A stretch of 5,302 bases of DNA, from positions 1 to 5,302 of the forward strand of contig JACCSM010000638.1 in assembly GCA_013698525.1 (NCBI GenBank), written 5' to 3'. How positions within the stretch are numbered: position 1 is the first letter of the stretch; the number at the start of each line of letters is the position of its first letter. The position numbers and the translations under genes are program-made. A model generated the notes under the pieces. The model did not search any database, had not been told where the DNA came from, and was given only the letters and a program-made list of their open reading frames with translations. The DNA is from Rubrobacteraceae bacterium (GTDB taxonomy: Bacteria > Actinomycetota > Rubrobacteria > Rubrobacterales > Rubrobacteraceae). Positions 1 through 5,302 of the stretch are shown here, piece after piece.

Positions 1-1646
1 ATACCTATCTTACCCAAGTCGTGCAGCATGGCCCCGCTGGTCAGGGCCTCCATCTGTTCTCCCGGCAAGGATATTTCGCTGCCGATGCGCAGGGCGAGGC
101 TAGACACGGCCCTCAGATGCTCCTTGATGTAGGGGTCTTTTGCCTCCAGAGCCTCTACAAGCGTGCTGGCGATCCCCAAGACCTGCTTCTTCTCGTCTTC
201 GACGAATCTTCCGAGGCTCTGTGCCCCCGCAGGCAACCCGGAGATCCCTCCAGGTTGGCCTTTGGCTATCTCCAGGGCGCGCAGGGCCGCGTCGAGAACA
301 GATCCCTCGTCTCCGGTCTCGGCGAACACCCAGCCCACAGCGGCGGTCAAGGGCAGATCGTTCTGCCTACCGGCCTCCTCCGAGACCTGTTGCTGGAGCG
401 TGAGCGCTGCCTGGCGGGCCCTGCCCTCGCCTGACCCGCTCAGGACGACGACAAACTCCTCTTCCCCATAGCGAAACGCGCGCTGCCTGCCGTCCGTGAG
501 CCTCTGGCCGATCCTCTGGAGCAGGGCGCCACCCGAGGCCAGGTCGGAGTCATCAAAACCGGTCGGTTGCATCGCCAGGACCGTAAGCGGCCTGCCGTAG
601 GAGAGTTCCCGGCGCAGCACGCGGTGGAGCGACGCGCGATTCGGTAACCCTGTGAGCTGGTCCAGCCCGCCAGGTGCGTCCTCGGCGTCTTCCAGGGCAG
701 GGCCTATTCCTCCGGCGAGGAGCTTCAGGGCACGCTCCTCCTCGGCGCCGTACTCACTGCCCCCGACGATCATCGCCCCCCACTTCTCGTCTTCGTCCGT
801 GCCAAGGGGTATGGCCATGAAACCCTCTATCCCGTGGATCTCCTCCTCGCTGCGTACGGTGTCACCCTCGCGGCAACTTTGCAGCACGAGACGCTGAATC
901 GAGGGATGCCACCAGCTGGGGCAGACGTCGAAGTCCGCCTCCAATATGGTCCTGTGATTGTTGCCTTTCAGCGCGGCAACGTGCGCGTAAGGCCCGCCGC
1001 CCACCGTGTGGGCCGCCTCGACGGCCCATCCGAGTATGCCTTCCAGACTCAAGACCTTCACTACGGGTGCGAACTTGGAGATCAGACGCTCGTCGCTCTC
1101 CACACGGTCTATCTCTCTTGCCAGGGTGGAGGAGAGTCTGATAGCGAGCTTCCTGAACCCCTGCATCTCGGAGCCCAGGAATGCGACGGCCACGCAGAAG
1201 AGCGCTATGAGGCCGGTCCTCAAGGCTACAGGCGTAGAACCGAGCGCACCCATACCCCCCGTGGCGACGACCGCGGCCGGGTACCCGGCCACCAACGCGG
1301 CCGCCGCCACGGCGACCTTCGGCCACGTTTCGATCCAGGCTATCCCCAGCGCCGCGAGGAGGTAAAGCGAGAAGTAGGGTGAGCCAGCCCCTCCGGTGTA
1401 CGCGACCAGCACCCCGACGAGGGCGGTATCGAGAAAGACGCGTACGAGCCTCTCGCGCAGAAGGATCGCCGGCCACCCCACGATCAAGAACATCCCGAAG
1501 AGCAGAGCGAATCCTGCCGCCAAGTAAGCGCCTTCAGCCCCGGGAAAAGCCAAGGCCAACATTAGGGCTACGATCCCCGTCAGCGCTACACGTATTAGTC
1601 CTGCTCTAGGCGAGGCCATTGTAGATGCTGGCTTGATCTGACGCAT
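1..1646 (-). CDS. Membrane-anchored GAF / degenerate GGDEF / HD-GYP signalling protein (3' end outside window)
   Basis: This frame is open from ATG at 1646 to the left edge, giving 548 complete codons with the C-terminus missing. Residues about 15-158 form roughly six hydrophobic helices, including a TGGAGSPYFSLYLL segment (84-97) of the kind common in membrane-bound bacterial sensors. Residues about 185-318 look like a GAF domain. A GGDEF domain starts at D329 (DQLTGLPNR) and carries GEEEF at 394-398 instead of GG[DE]EF. The two metal-binding aspartates of the DxDxFK motif are replaced by Q360 and T362, and the ND-YGH stretch is shortened, so cyclase activity is unlikely. An HD-GYP domain then begins with D504-P-Y, H510 and an intact H542-D543-L-G-K-I-G before the edge. 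By family knowledge, GAF binds a ligand and HD-GYP hydrolyses c-di-GMP. I infer a membrane sensor phosphodiesterase in which the GGDEF domain is a regulatory GTP or c-di-GMP site. It follows the HD-GYP gene by 29 bases, probably in one operon. The completeness of HD-GYP cannot be seen. Confidence 0.9.
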   Translation of the reverse strand, partial: MRQIKPASTMASPRAGLIRVALTGIVALMLALAFPGAEGAYLAAGFALLFGMFLIVGWPAILLRERLVRVFLDTALVGVLVAYTGGAGSPYFSLYLLAALGIAWIETWPKVAVAAAALVAGYPAAVVATGGMGALGSTPVALRTGLIALFCVAVAFLGSEMQGFRKLAIRLSSTLAREIDRVESDERLISKFAPVVKVLSLEGILGWAVEAAHTVGGGPYAHVAALKGNNHRTILEADFDVCPSWWHPSIQRLVLQSCREGDTVRSEEEIHGIEGFMAIPLGTDEDEKWGAMIVGGSEYGAEEERALKLLAGGIGPALEDAEDAPGGLDQLTGLPNRASLHRVLRRELSYGRPLTVLAMQPTGFDDSDLASGGALLQRIGQRLTDGRQRAFRYGEEEFVVVLSGSGEGRARQAALTLQQQVSEEAGRQNDLPLTAAVGWVFAETGDEGSVLDAALRALEIAKGQPGGISGLPAGAQSLGRFVEDEKKQVLGIASTLVEALEAKDPYIKEHLRAVSSLALRIGSEISLPGEQMEALTSGAMLHDLGKIG

Positions 1647-1653
1647 TCTCCTG

Positions 1654-1661
1654 CCTCACCC
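1654..1661 (-). promoter_or_regulatory. Ribosome binding site deciding the start of the GAF-GGDEF-HD-GYP gene
   Basis: On the minus strand GGGTGAGG lies 7 bases before ATG at 1646, and an AGGAG lies even closer. The internal ATG at 1619, nine codons later, has no purine-rich sequence before it. The longer start is therefore preferred and adds the short N-terminal stretch MRQIKPAST before the first helix. Confidence 0.55.
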
Positions 1662-1675
1662 CCCTCTATCTGAGA

Positions 1676-3100
1676 CTACTGACGGTTACGGGGGAGGATC
1701 TGGCCGAGGCCATCCTGGGTGCGCAGGTCGGGTCCGTCGAGCCTCGCGCCTCCCTTGCTCTCCGGGACAGGGAAGACGAACCGGTGGTCGTCGGCCCTGC
1801 GGTACCCTTCCGACTCGGTATCGAGGAGCCTCAACAGCGCCCGCACGACGACCCCGTCGAACTCGGTGTCTATGCCAGCGCTCAACAGCTCCCGCGCCTC
1901 CACGGACTTCATGCCCGGACGGCGGGGTTGGTCGAGCACCATGGCGGAGTAAGCCTGCGCCACGGCGAGTATCCTGGCTTCGAGCGGTATCCAGGGGCCG
2001 CGCAGCTTGTCAGGGTATCCCCTGCCGTCGGGGCGCTCGTGGTGCCAGCGAACCCACTGCGCCAACTCTTCGAACTCGGGAACCGCAGCGAGCGCCTCTT
2101 CGCCGCGCGCCGCGTGCTCGGCCAGCCGACTCTGGGCTATCGAGTTGAGCTTGCCGGTCGCCAAGAGCAGATCCTCCGGCAACCCGAACAACCCGATGTT
2201 GTGCAAAAGACCGGCCATCCGCAGCCGTCCCACACGGGCGTCGTCCAGCTTCATCTCGTGGGCCAGGTCAGCCGCGTACGTCGCTGTGGCCGCCGCGTGG
2301 CGGTGTGTGTACCCATCCCTCGCGCCAAGGTCCCTGATGACCATGGTCCCGAACGTCGTGTTGGAGGTCGTGAGAGCCTGCTCTAGAGACCCCACCCGCG
2401 CCCGTAACTCGCGGTTCTCTTTTGCTTGCTCTCGTAGGCGATACACCAACGCTTGGCTCCCGATGGAACCGGCGACAACTACGAGTGCCGCTAGGGAGCC
2501 GTACGCCAGCAGGGCCAGCACCCCTAGCCCCGCGGTCAACACGTTCAGCGCGTCTGGGACCAGGTATGGTTCCAGATCTTCTTTCCAGGTCTCCCCCAGT
2601 TCCTGGCAATGCTTGACCCTCAATAGGAGGGCATGGGCTACATAACCGACTCCGAGTAGGATCACTCCCGAAGCCAAGGTCGCGTAGACAACGGATGCGT
2701 CCCACTCTGGGCTGGTACCAACCAGAGGACCGGACACTGCAGAGAAGATCATGCCTGCCAGATAGACCTGTACGGTGTTTCGTGCTGCTTCGTAACCCGT
2801 ACGGAGCCAATCCTTCTTCCCCACGGCCACGGCGCAAGGCAGGGCTGCTATCGCCGTCCAGAACGGTCCGAGCATCGCCACCGACACTATCAGTCCAACG
2901 TCCAGAGCGCTGATCTCGCACCGCTCGCTCACGCGCACGCGGTACACGCATGCCAGATAAAGAAGCCCGCAAAGGGCCAGCGTACTTACCACAAAGCGCG
3001 GGTCTGTCTCTACGCCGAACCGGTAGGTCCAGGATGCCACGAAGGCAACACCCAGCGCGGCCAAGCCACCGACGTACGTCCTGACGGGGGCCTCGCTCAA
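1676..3100 (-). CDS. Multi-pass membrane HD-GYP-family protein with a degenerate HD site
   Basis: The protein has 474 residues. Residues about 8-215 are mostly hydrophobic and give six to seven membrane helices; 219-245 (YRLREQAKENREL onward) looks like a coiled-coil linker; about 250-430 is an HD-GYP domain. Seen directly: YT-x-x-H268, H300-N301-I-G-L304 where the family has HDxGK, H329, H353-H354-E355, and D358-G-R-G-Y-P363. The later conserved aspartates (VaDxyDA) are replaced in VAQAYSAM by Q382 and S385. HD-GYP enzymes use the HD pair and the later aspartate as metal ligands for c-di-GMP hydrolysis. Their loss suggests a non-catalytic receptor or scaffold, although the GYP recognition loop is kept. 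The start is TTG; the frame is closed by TAA four codons upstream, and later starts would cut into helix 1. There is no visible Shine-Dalgarno sequence. It lies downstream of the nonapeptide array and just before a second cyclic-di-GMP-type gene. Confidence 0.92.
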   Translation of the reverse strand: MSEAPVRTYVGGLAALGVAFVASWTYRFGVETDPRFVVSTLALCGLLYLACVYRVRVSERCEISALDVGLIVSVAMLGPFWTAIAALPCAVAVGKKDWLRTGYEAARNTVQVYLAGMIFSAVSGPLVGTSPEWDASVVYATLASGVILLGVGYVAHALLLRVKHCQELGETWKEDLEPYLVPDALNVLTAGLGVLALLAYGSLAALVVVAGSIGSQALVYRLREQAKENRELRARVGSLEQALTTSNTTFGTMVIRDLGARDGYTHRHAAATATYAADLAHEMKLDDARVGRLRMAGLLHNIGLFGLPEDLLLATGKLNSIAQSRLAEHAARGEEALAAVPEFEELAQWVRWHHERPDGRGYPDKLRGPWIPLEARILAVAQAYSAMVLDQPRRPGMKSVEARELLSAGIDTEFDGVVVRALLRLLDTESEGYRRADDHRFVFPVPESKGGARLDGPDLRTQDGLGQILPRNRQ

Positions 3101-3105
3101 AGTAT

Positions 3106-3179
3106 CTAGTTACGAGTTGCGTAAGCCGTATTCATCAATACTTGTATCTTCGCATACCACACGGGCCCGCACAACTCAT
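3106..3179 (-). other. Possible coupled mini-ORF pair in the leader of the HD-GYP gene
   Basis: Between the last nonapeptide and the HD-GYP gene there are two tiny minus-strand frames. ATG at 3179 reads MSCAGPCGMRRYKY and stops at 3135. Its TGA overlaps the ATG of the next frame by one base (TGATG), which reads MNTAYATRN and stops at 3106, five bases before the TTG start of the HD-GYP gene. The layout would suit stop-and-restart translation into a gene that lacks its own ribosome-binding site. Ribosome-binding sites for these two frames are poor and such frames arise by chance, so support is weak. Confidence 0.2.
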
Positions 3180-3190
3180 CTCCGGGTAAT

Positions 3191-3220
3191 CTACCAGCCG
3201 TGCCTCTGACCGAAGGTCAT
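3191..3220 (-). CDS. Nonapeptide micro-ORF, copy A (MTFGQRHGW)
   Basis: ATG at 3220 is followed by eight sense codons and TAG, giving MTFGQRHGW. A perfect AGGAGG (3228-3233, extended to AGGAGGTG) sits 7 bases upstream, an ideal spacing. The peptide has no signal sequence, one Arg and one His, and ends in Trp. It is identical in peptide and sense codons to copy B, and differs only in using TAG rather than TAA. It is the copy nearest the HD-GYP gene, whose start lies 90 bases downstream. I do not recognise the peptide. It could be a secreted or intracellular signal, a ribosome-acting leader peptide, or a precursor for modification; nothing nearby distinguishes these. Confidence 0.6.
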   Translation of the reverse strand: MTFGQRHGW

Positions 3221-3281
3221 ACCTACACCTCCTCCACTAGAATCTCACGCTCTCGACCAACTCTGACTCGCATAGTCTCGA

Positions 3282-3311
3282 TTACCAGCCGTGCCTCTGA
3301 CCGAAGGTCAT
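3282..3311 (-). CDS. Nonapeptide micro-ORF, copy B (MTFGQRHGW)
   Basis: ATG at 3311 opens a frame for MTFGQRHGW ending in TAA. AGGAGG at 3319-3324 lies 7 bases upstream, preceded by GGA to form an even longer purine run. The 42 bases from the ribosome-binding site to the second base of the stop are identical to copy A, while the sequences on either side are unrelated. The bases after its stop (TAA, two bases, GAGAC) resemble those after copy C, which hints that B and C keep part of an ancestral unit. Confidence 0.6.
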   Translation of the reverse strand: MTFGQRHGW

Positions 3312-3370
3312 ACCTACACCTCCTTCCGTACGCATTGAATCGGATACTTATCAATTTCCTGGTGTCTCTG

Positions 3371-3400
3371 TTACCAACCGTGGCGCTGCGCAAAGTTCAT
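3371..3400 (-). CDS. Nonapeptide micro-ORF, copy C (MNFAQRHGW)
   Basis: ATG at 3400 opens a frame for MNFAQRHGW ending in TAA. AAAGGA (3409-3414) lies about 8 bases upstream. Compared with copy A, eight bases differ over ten codons. Five of the changes are silent: TTC/TTT, AGG/CGC (two changes), GGC/GGT and TAG/TAA. The three others make only Thr to Asn and Gly to Ala. Length, start, stop and the QRHGW ending are all kept, which is what selection on a peptide would produce. It is the first of the three in transcription order, 100 bases after the exporter stop codon. No function is recognisable. Confidence 0.55.
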   Translation of the reverse strand: MNFAQRHGW

Positions 3401-3445
3401 CTCGCACATCCTTTCGTCGTCTCGCTCTGTACCCAATGCTACTTT

Positions 3446-3476
3446 GTTATACGCTCCACCGCTAGGGCAGTAGCAA
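3446..3476 (-). promoter_or_regulatory. Possible promoter for the nonapeptide array
   Basis: On the minus strand TATAAC (3446-3451) resembles a -10 box. TTGCTA (3471-3476) resembles a -35 box with a 19-base spacer, which is longer than ideal. It lies between the exporter stop and the first nonapeptide, so it could start a short transcript through the array into the HD-GYP genes. I see no clear hairpin terminator after the exporter, so read-through from the exporter is also possible. Confidence 0.25.
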
Positions 3477-3499
3477 TGGTTGCAGCCAGAGCATCGGTT

Positions 3500-4705
3500 T
3501 CACTTGTCCCGATGCTGACCCAGCGGGGCGGTCAGGACGAAGAGTAGTATCAGAGATCCTGCCACAGCCGTCGCCCCTCCTGCGTAGATGTAGGTAGAGC
3601 GCTGTCCGACGGCGTCGACTACTAGGCCGCCCACCGCAAAGGCCAGAGCCTCTCCGGCACCGTAGCCCAAGAACCTCACAGCGAAAACGCGGCCCAGAAA
3701 CGCGTCCGGAACCTGTTCTTGCAGAATGGTGTTGGCTGTCACGTCGTCTATGCCGTTGGCTAAACCCGCTATCGTCAGCGCGACGAGGGCGAAGACGAAC
3801 GTGGGGGAGATCCCCGTCGCATACAGAGCCAGCGCCGAGACGAAAATGCTTGACAGGTAAAGGGGTATCAGAGATACCCTGCCTCCTAGCACAGCGACAA
3901 GGGCCGATCCCAAAACCATGCCTCCTCCCCACAGCCCCACGAGCAGCCCGTAGCCTGCATTGCCCACCTTGAAGGTTTCCGTGGCAAGGAACACCTCAGC
4001 CGGAATCGTAATGTTTATCGTAAGCACGGTGAGGAAGGCACCGGCCACTATCGCCAGGGGAACGCGCGCACCTGCCAAGTAGGTGAATCCAGCTTTCAGA
4101 TCCTCACCGAACCCGGCATCCTCATTATTGCTTTGCGGTCGCGCGAGCGGGGTGAGGGAGAGCAGGGCGGCGGAGACCAGGTAGGTCACGGCGTCGAGCA
4201 CGAAGGCGGCGTCGACGCCCACGGTCGCCACAAGTAGGCCCCCGAGGGCGGGACCGGCCGTCTCCGAGAGACTGAAAGTGCCGCTGATGAGGGCGTTGGC
4301 GCGGGTCAGGTCCCCCCCACCGACCACGCTCGGGAAGGCGGCACGGACCGTGGGGTTGAAGACCGTACGGGCAAATCCCATAAAGAAGATGAGGACGTAG
4401 ATGGTGGCGAGATCCCTGGCGAAGACCAGCCCCAGAACGAGAACCGCCCGCGCAAGGTCGCTGGCTACCAGGACGACCCTGCGGTCGACGCGATCCGCGA
4501 GGACTCCGGCCAGCGGGCTCGCTATGGTGGGCAGCAGACGGGCGACGAGCGCACCGCCAACGGCCGAGGCGCTACCCGTGATCTGGACTACCAGGACCAC
4601 GAGCGCGACCATCGAGACCGCGTCGCCCACGAAGGAGGTCCCCTGGCCGATCCAAAGCCGCAGAAAGCGAGCGTTTCTTAGAAGAGAGTCGTTAGTGGAG
4701 TCCAT
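3500..4705 (-). CDS. MFS transporter, MFS_3 / macrolide-efflux-like exporter
   Basis: The protein has 401 residues and about 12 hydrophobic helices. It begins MDSTNDSLLRNARFLRLWIGQ, the usual LLRNxxFxxLW opening of this family. Motif A of the major facilitator superfamily is clear at about 67-77 (GVLADRVDRR). The segment at 135-158 (RANAL onward, ETAGPALGG) and LQEQVPDAFLGRV at 328-340 are typical of the MFS_3 group of proton-driven exporters for drugs, macrolides and siderophores. ATG at 4705 is preferred: GGTGGAGG lies directly before it, though unusually close. The frame extends to a GTG at 4771, but the extra 22 residues are polar and unlike the family. The substrate cannot be read from sequence. 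The gene lies after a small membrane protein and 100 bases before the nonapeptide array on the same strand, so a link to export of a small peptide or related compound is possible but unproven. Confidence 0.93.
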   Translation of the reverse strand: MDSTNDSLLRNARFLRLWIGQGTSFVGDAVSMVALVVLVVQITGSASAVGGALVARLLPTIASPLAGVLADRVDRRVVLVASDLARAVLVLGLVFARDLATIYVLIFFMGFARTVFNPTVRAAFPSVVGGGDLTRANALISGTFSLSETAGPALGGLLVATVGVDAAFVLDAVTYLVSAALLSLTPLARPQSNNEDAGFGEDLKAGFTYLAGARVPLAIVAGAFLTVLTINITIPAEVFLATETFKVGNAGYGLLVGLWGGGMVLGSALVAVLGGRVSLIPLYLSSIFVSALALYATGISPTFVFALVALTIAGLANGIDDVTANTILQEQVPDAFLGRVFAVRFLGYGAGEALAFAVGGLVVDAVGQRSTYIYAGGATAVAGSLILLFVLTAPLGQHRDK

Positions 4706-4828
4706 CCTCCACCCCCCGCAACGAGACTCACCACTCGGCCCTGCCCAACGCCCTCCTCGCGACGTGGCCACTACTCAGCTTAACCGATGGCGCTGGTACG
4801 CGTCTCCAGTCCGATCGTGTATGGGCCG

Positions 4829-5026
4829 CTAAGATCTCGGCTTCAAGGGCCCGTCTGAACTGCCCGGACCTGCCGGAGACGCCGCCTTCCCGTCGCCACG
4901 ACCAGGACGTTGGTCCTTCCAACGCTCCAGGGTGCGTCCCGGAAGATACACGACAAAGAGCCAGAACAGGGCGACGACGAAGAACCCAAGGACCACCATC
5001 AAGAACTGCCAGACCTCCGACGCCAA
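4829..5026 (-). CDS. Small single-pass membrane protein, unknown function
   Basis: The predicted product is 65 residues starting at TTG (5026), chosen because GAGAGGGAG lies just upstream. A TTG at 5074 would add 16 residues with no good ribosome-binding site. Residues about 4-28 (EVWQFLMVVLGFFVVALFWL and on) form one strong membrane helix, followed by a basic stretch (PGRTLERWKDQRPGR) and a Gly/Pro/Ser-rich tail. The positive charge after the helix suggests a cytoplasmic C-terminus. I do not recognise a family. It precedes the MFS exporter on the same strand by 123 bases and could be an accessory subunit, but the gap is wide enough for separate expression. Confidence 0.6.
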   Translation of the reverse strand: MASEVWQFLMVVLGFFVVALFWLFVVYLPGRTLERWKDQRPGRGDGKAASPAGPGSSDGPLKPRS

Positions 5027-5230
5027 AATCTCCCTCTCTGTCGCGCGAGCGCAGCCGTGACGGACACCCCACAAGTATCGCTCATCGAGGCCGCAGCCGC
5101 CGTATAAGGATTACCCCCATCCCGCAGCGATGATTTCCCGTCTCTACGTGTCGATCAGGGCGAGCGTGATGTACTTACGTCGAAGGTCTGGTAGATTTAG
5201 CCTGGGTATTACCGATTGTCAGACGGAGTC
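5027..5230. promoter_or_regulatory. Divergent intergenic region
   Basis: This 204-base region separates the minus-strand membrane protein from the plus-strand frame at the right edge, so it should carry promoters in both directions. I see only weak candidates: GATACT and TTATAC on the minus strand, and TATTAC or TAGATT on the plus strand, none with a convincing -35. A small palindrome, GGTATTACC, lies at 5205-5213, about 18 bases before the plus-strand start, and could be an operator half, but it is too short to rely on. Confidence 0.25.
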
Positions 5231-5302
5231 ATGGTGTATCACGAGCGAAACGGGGCGGTACTCGGGGAAGAGCAGATCAGGCTCCTCAGCTTGGTCGACA
5301 TC
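5231..5302 (+). CDS. Start of an unidentified plus-strand gene (cut by right edge)
   Basis: A frame opens at ATG 5231 and remains open to the end of the window, giving 24 codons beginning MVYHERNGAVLGEEQIRLL. GGAG at 5225-5228 is 2 bases from this ATG but 5 from the GTG at 5234, which may be the true start. The fragment is charged and looks like a soluble protein; the ending LLSLVDI would fit the N-terminus of a Crp/Fnr-like regulator, but that is only an impression from a very short stretch. It is divergent from the exporter-side genes. Confidence 0.45.
   Translation, partial: MVYHERNGAVLGEEQIRLLSLVDI

Larger units (their letters stand above)
3192..3414 (-). repeat. Three tandem units, period about 90 bp, each a Shine-Dalgarno plus nonapeptide ORF
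   Basis: Units lie at 3192-3233 and 3283-3324 (42 bases, identical) and about 3372-3414 (diverged, with one base missing in the leader). Start-to-start distances are 91 and 89 bases. The spacers of nearly 50 bases do not align with each other. The shared block corresponds to a translation unit, from ribosome-binding site to stop, and not to an arbitrary duplicated segment. In copies A and B the block also holds TGACC-TTC-GGTCA, able to form a 5-bp hairpin; copy C has lost it while keeping the peptide. Confidence 0.9.

Noticed and set aside
862..1476. 204-codon minus-strand frame and long plus-strand frames such as 834-1382 and 21-434
   Set aside because: They overlap the GAF-GGDEF-HD-GYP gene in other frames; their products are Arg/Gly/Pro-rich with no domain, as expected for shadows in high-GC DNA.
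1784..2972. Plus-strand frames 1784-2386 and 2007-2645 and minus-strand frame 2268-2972
   Set aside because: These are antisense or off-frame shadows of the HD-GYP gene, which has clear motifs in its own frame.
3223..3273. 16-codon minus-strand frame (MRVRVGREREILVEEV) in the spacer before copy A, ending two bases before its ATG
   Set aside because: No comparable frame precedes copies B or C and there is no clear ribosome-binding site, so it is probably chance.
3192..3414. CRISPR-like array interpretation of the repeats
   Set aside because: There are only three units, the third is strongly diverged, and the repeat contains a ribosome-binding site plus a conserved reading frame; no cas genes are visible.
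3101..3500. Cyclic-di-GMP riboswitch in the leader of the HD-GYP gene
   Set aside because: I could not find the conserved GEMM riboswitch elements; the spacer is accounted for mainly by the micro-ORF repeats.
3200..3547. 115-codon plus-strand frame running across the peptide array
   Set aside because: It has no ribosome-binding site and a Ser/Thr/Arg-rich product without a domain; its repeats are explained by the minus-strand micro-ORFs.
4728..5072. 114-codon minus-strand frame overlapping the small membrane protein
   Set aside because: Its product is Arg/Ser-rich without domains and overlaps a frame with a clear membrane helix and a better ribosome-binding site.

Overview
The window is high-GC bacterial DNA with TTG and GTG starts and Shine-Dalgarno-like GGAGG motifs. 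Its membrane-anchored GGDEF/HD-GYP proteins and MFS_3-type exporter suggest a deep-branching actinobacterium such as a Rubrobacter relative. That assignment is an inference from protein style; no rRNA or marker gene is present.

Nearly everything reads on the minus strand, so the biological order runs from high to low coordinates. First comes a small single-pass membrane protein (5026-4829). Next is a 12-helix MFS exporter (4705-3500), followed by a roughly 400-base spacer (3499-3101). After the spacer lies a multi-pass membrane HD-GYP protein (3100-1676). Last is a membrane-GAF-GGDEF-HD-GYP protein (1646 to beyond the left edge) that shares a transcript-like layout with the preceding gene, with only 29 bases between them. 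At the right edge a divergent plus-strand reading frame begins (about 5231) and runs out of the window.

The most interesting part is the spacer. It contains three tandem micro-ORFs about 90 bases apart, each with its own Shine-Dalgarno sequence and each encoding a nine-residue peptide: MTFGQRHGW twice and MNFAQRHGW once. The third copy differs mostly by silent changes, which points to selection on the peptide. The identity between the two exact copies covers just the ribosome-binding site through the stop codon. I do not recognise this peptide family.

The two signalling proteins have complementary defects. The upstream one keeps the GYP motif but has HN instead of HD and lacks other metal ligands, so it is probably a non-catalytic c-di-GMP domain. 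The downstream one has a degenerate GGDEF site (GEEEF, with the DxD acidic residues lost) but an intact start of an HD-GYP domain. A speculative model is that the peptides are a signal or a regulatory leader, the exporter moves them or a related compound, and the two membrane proteins respond through cyclic-di-GMP-type domains.
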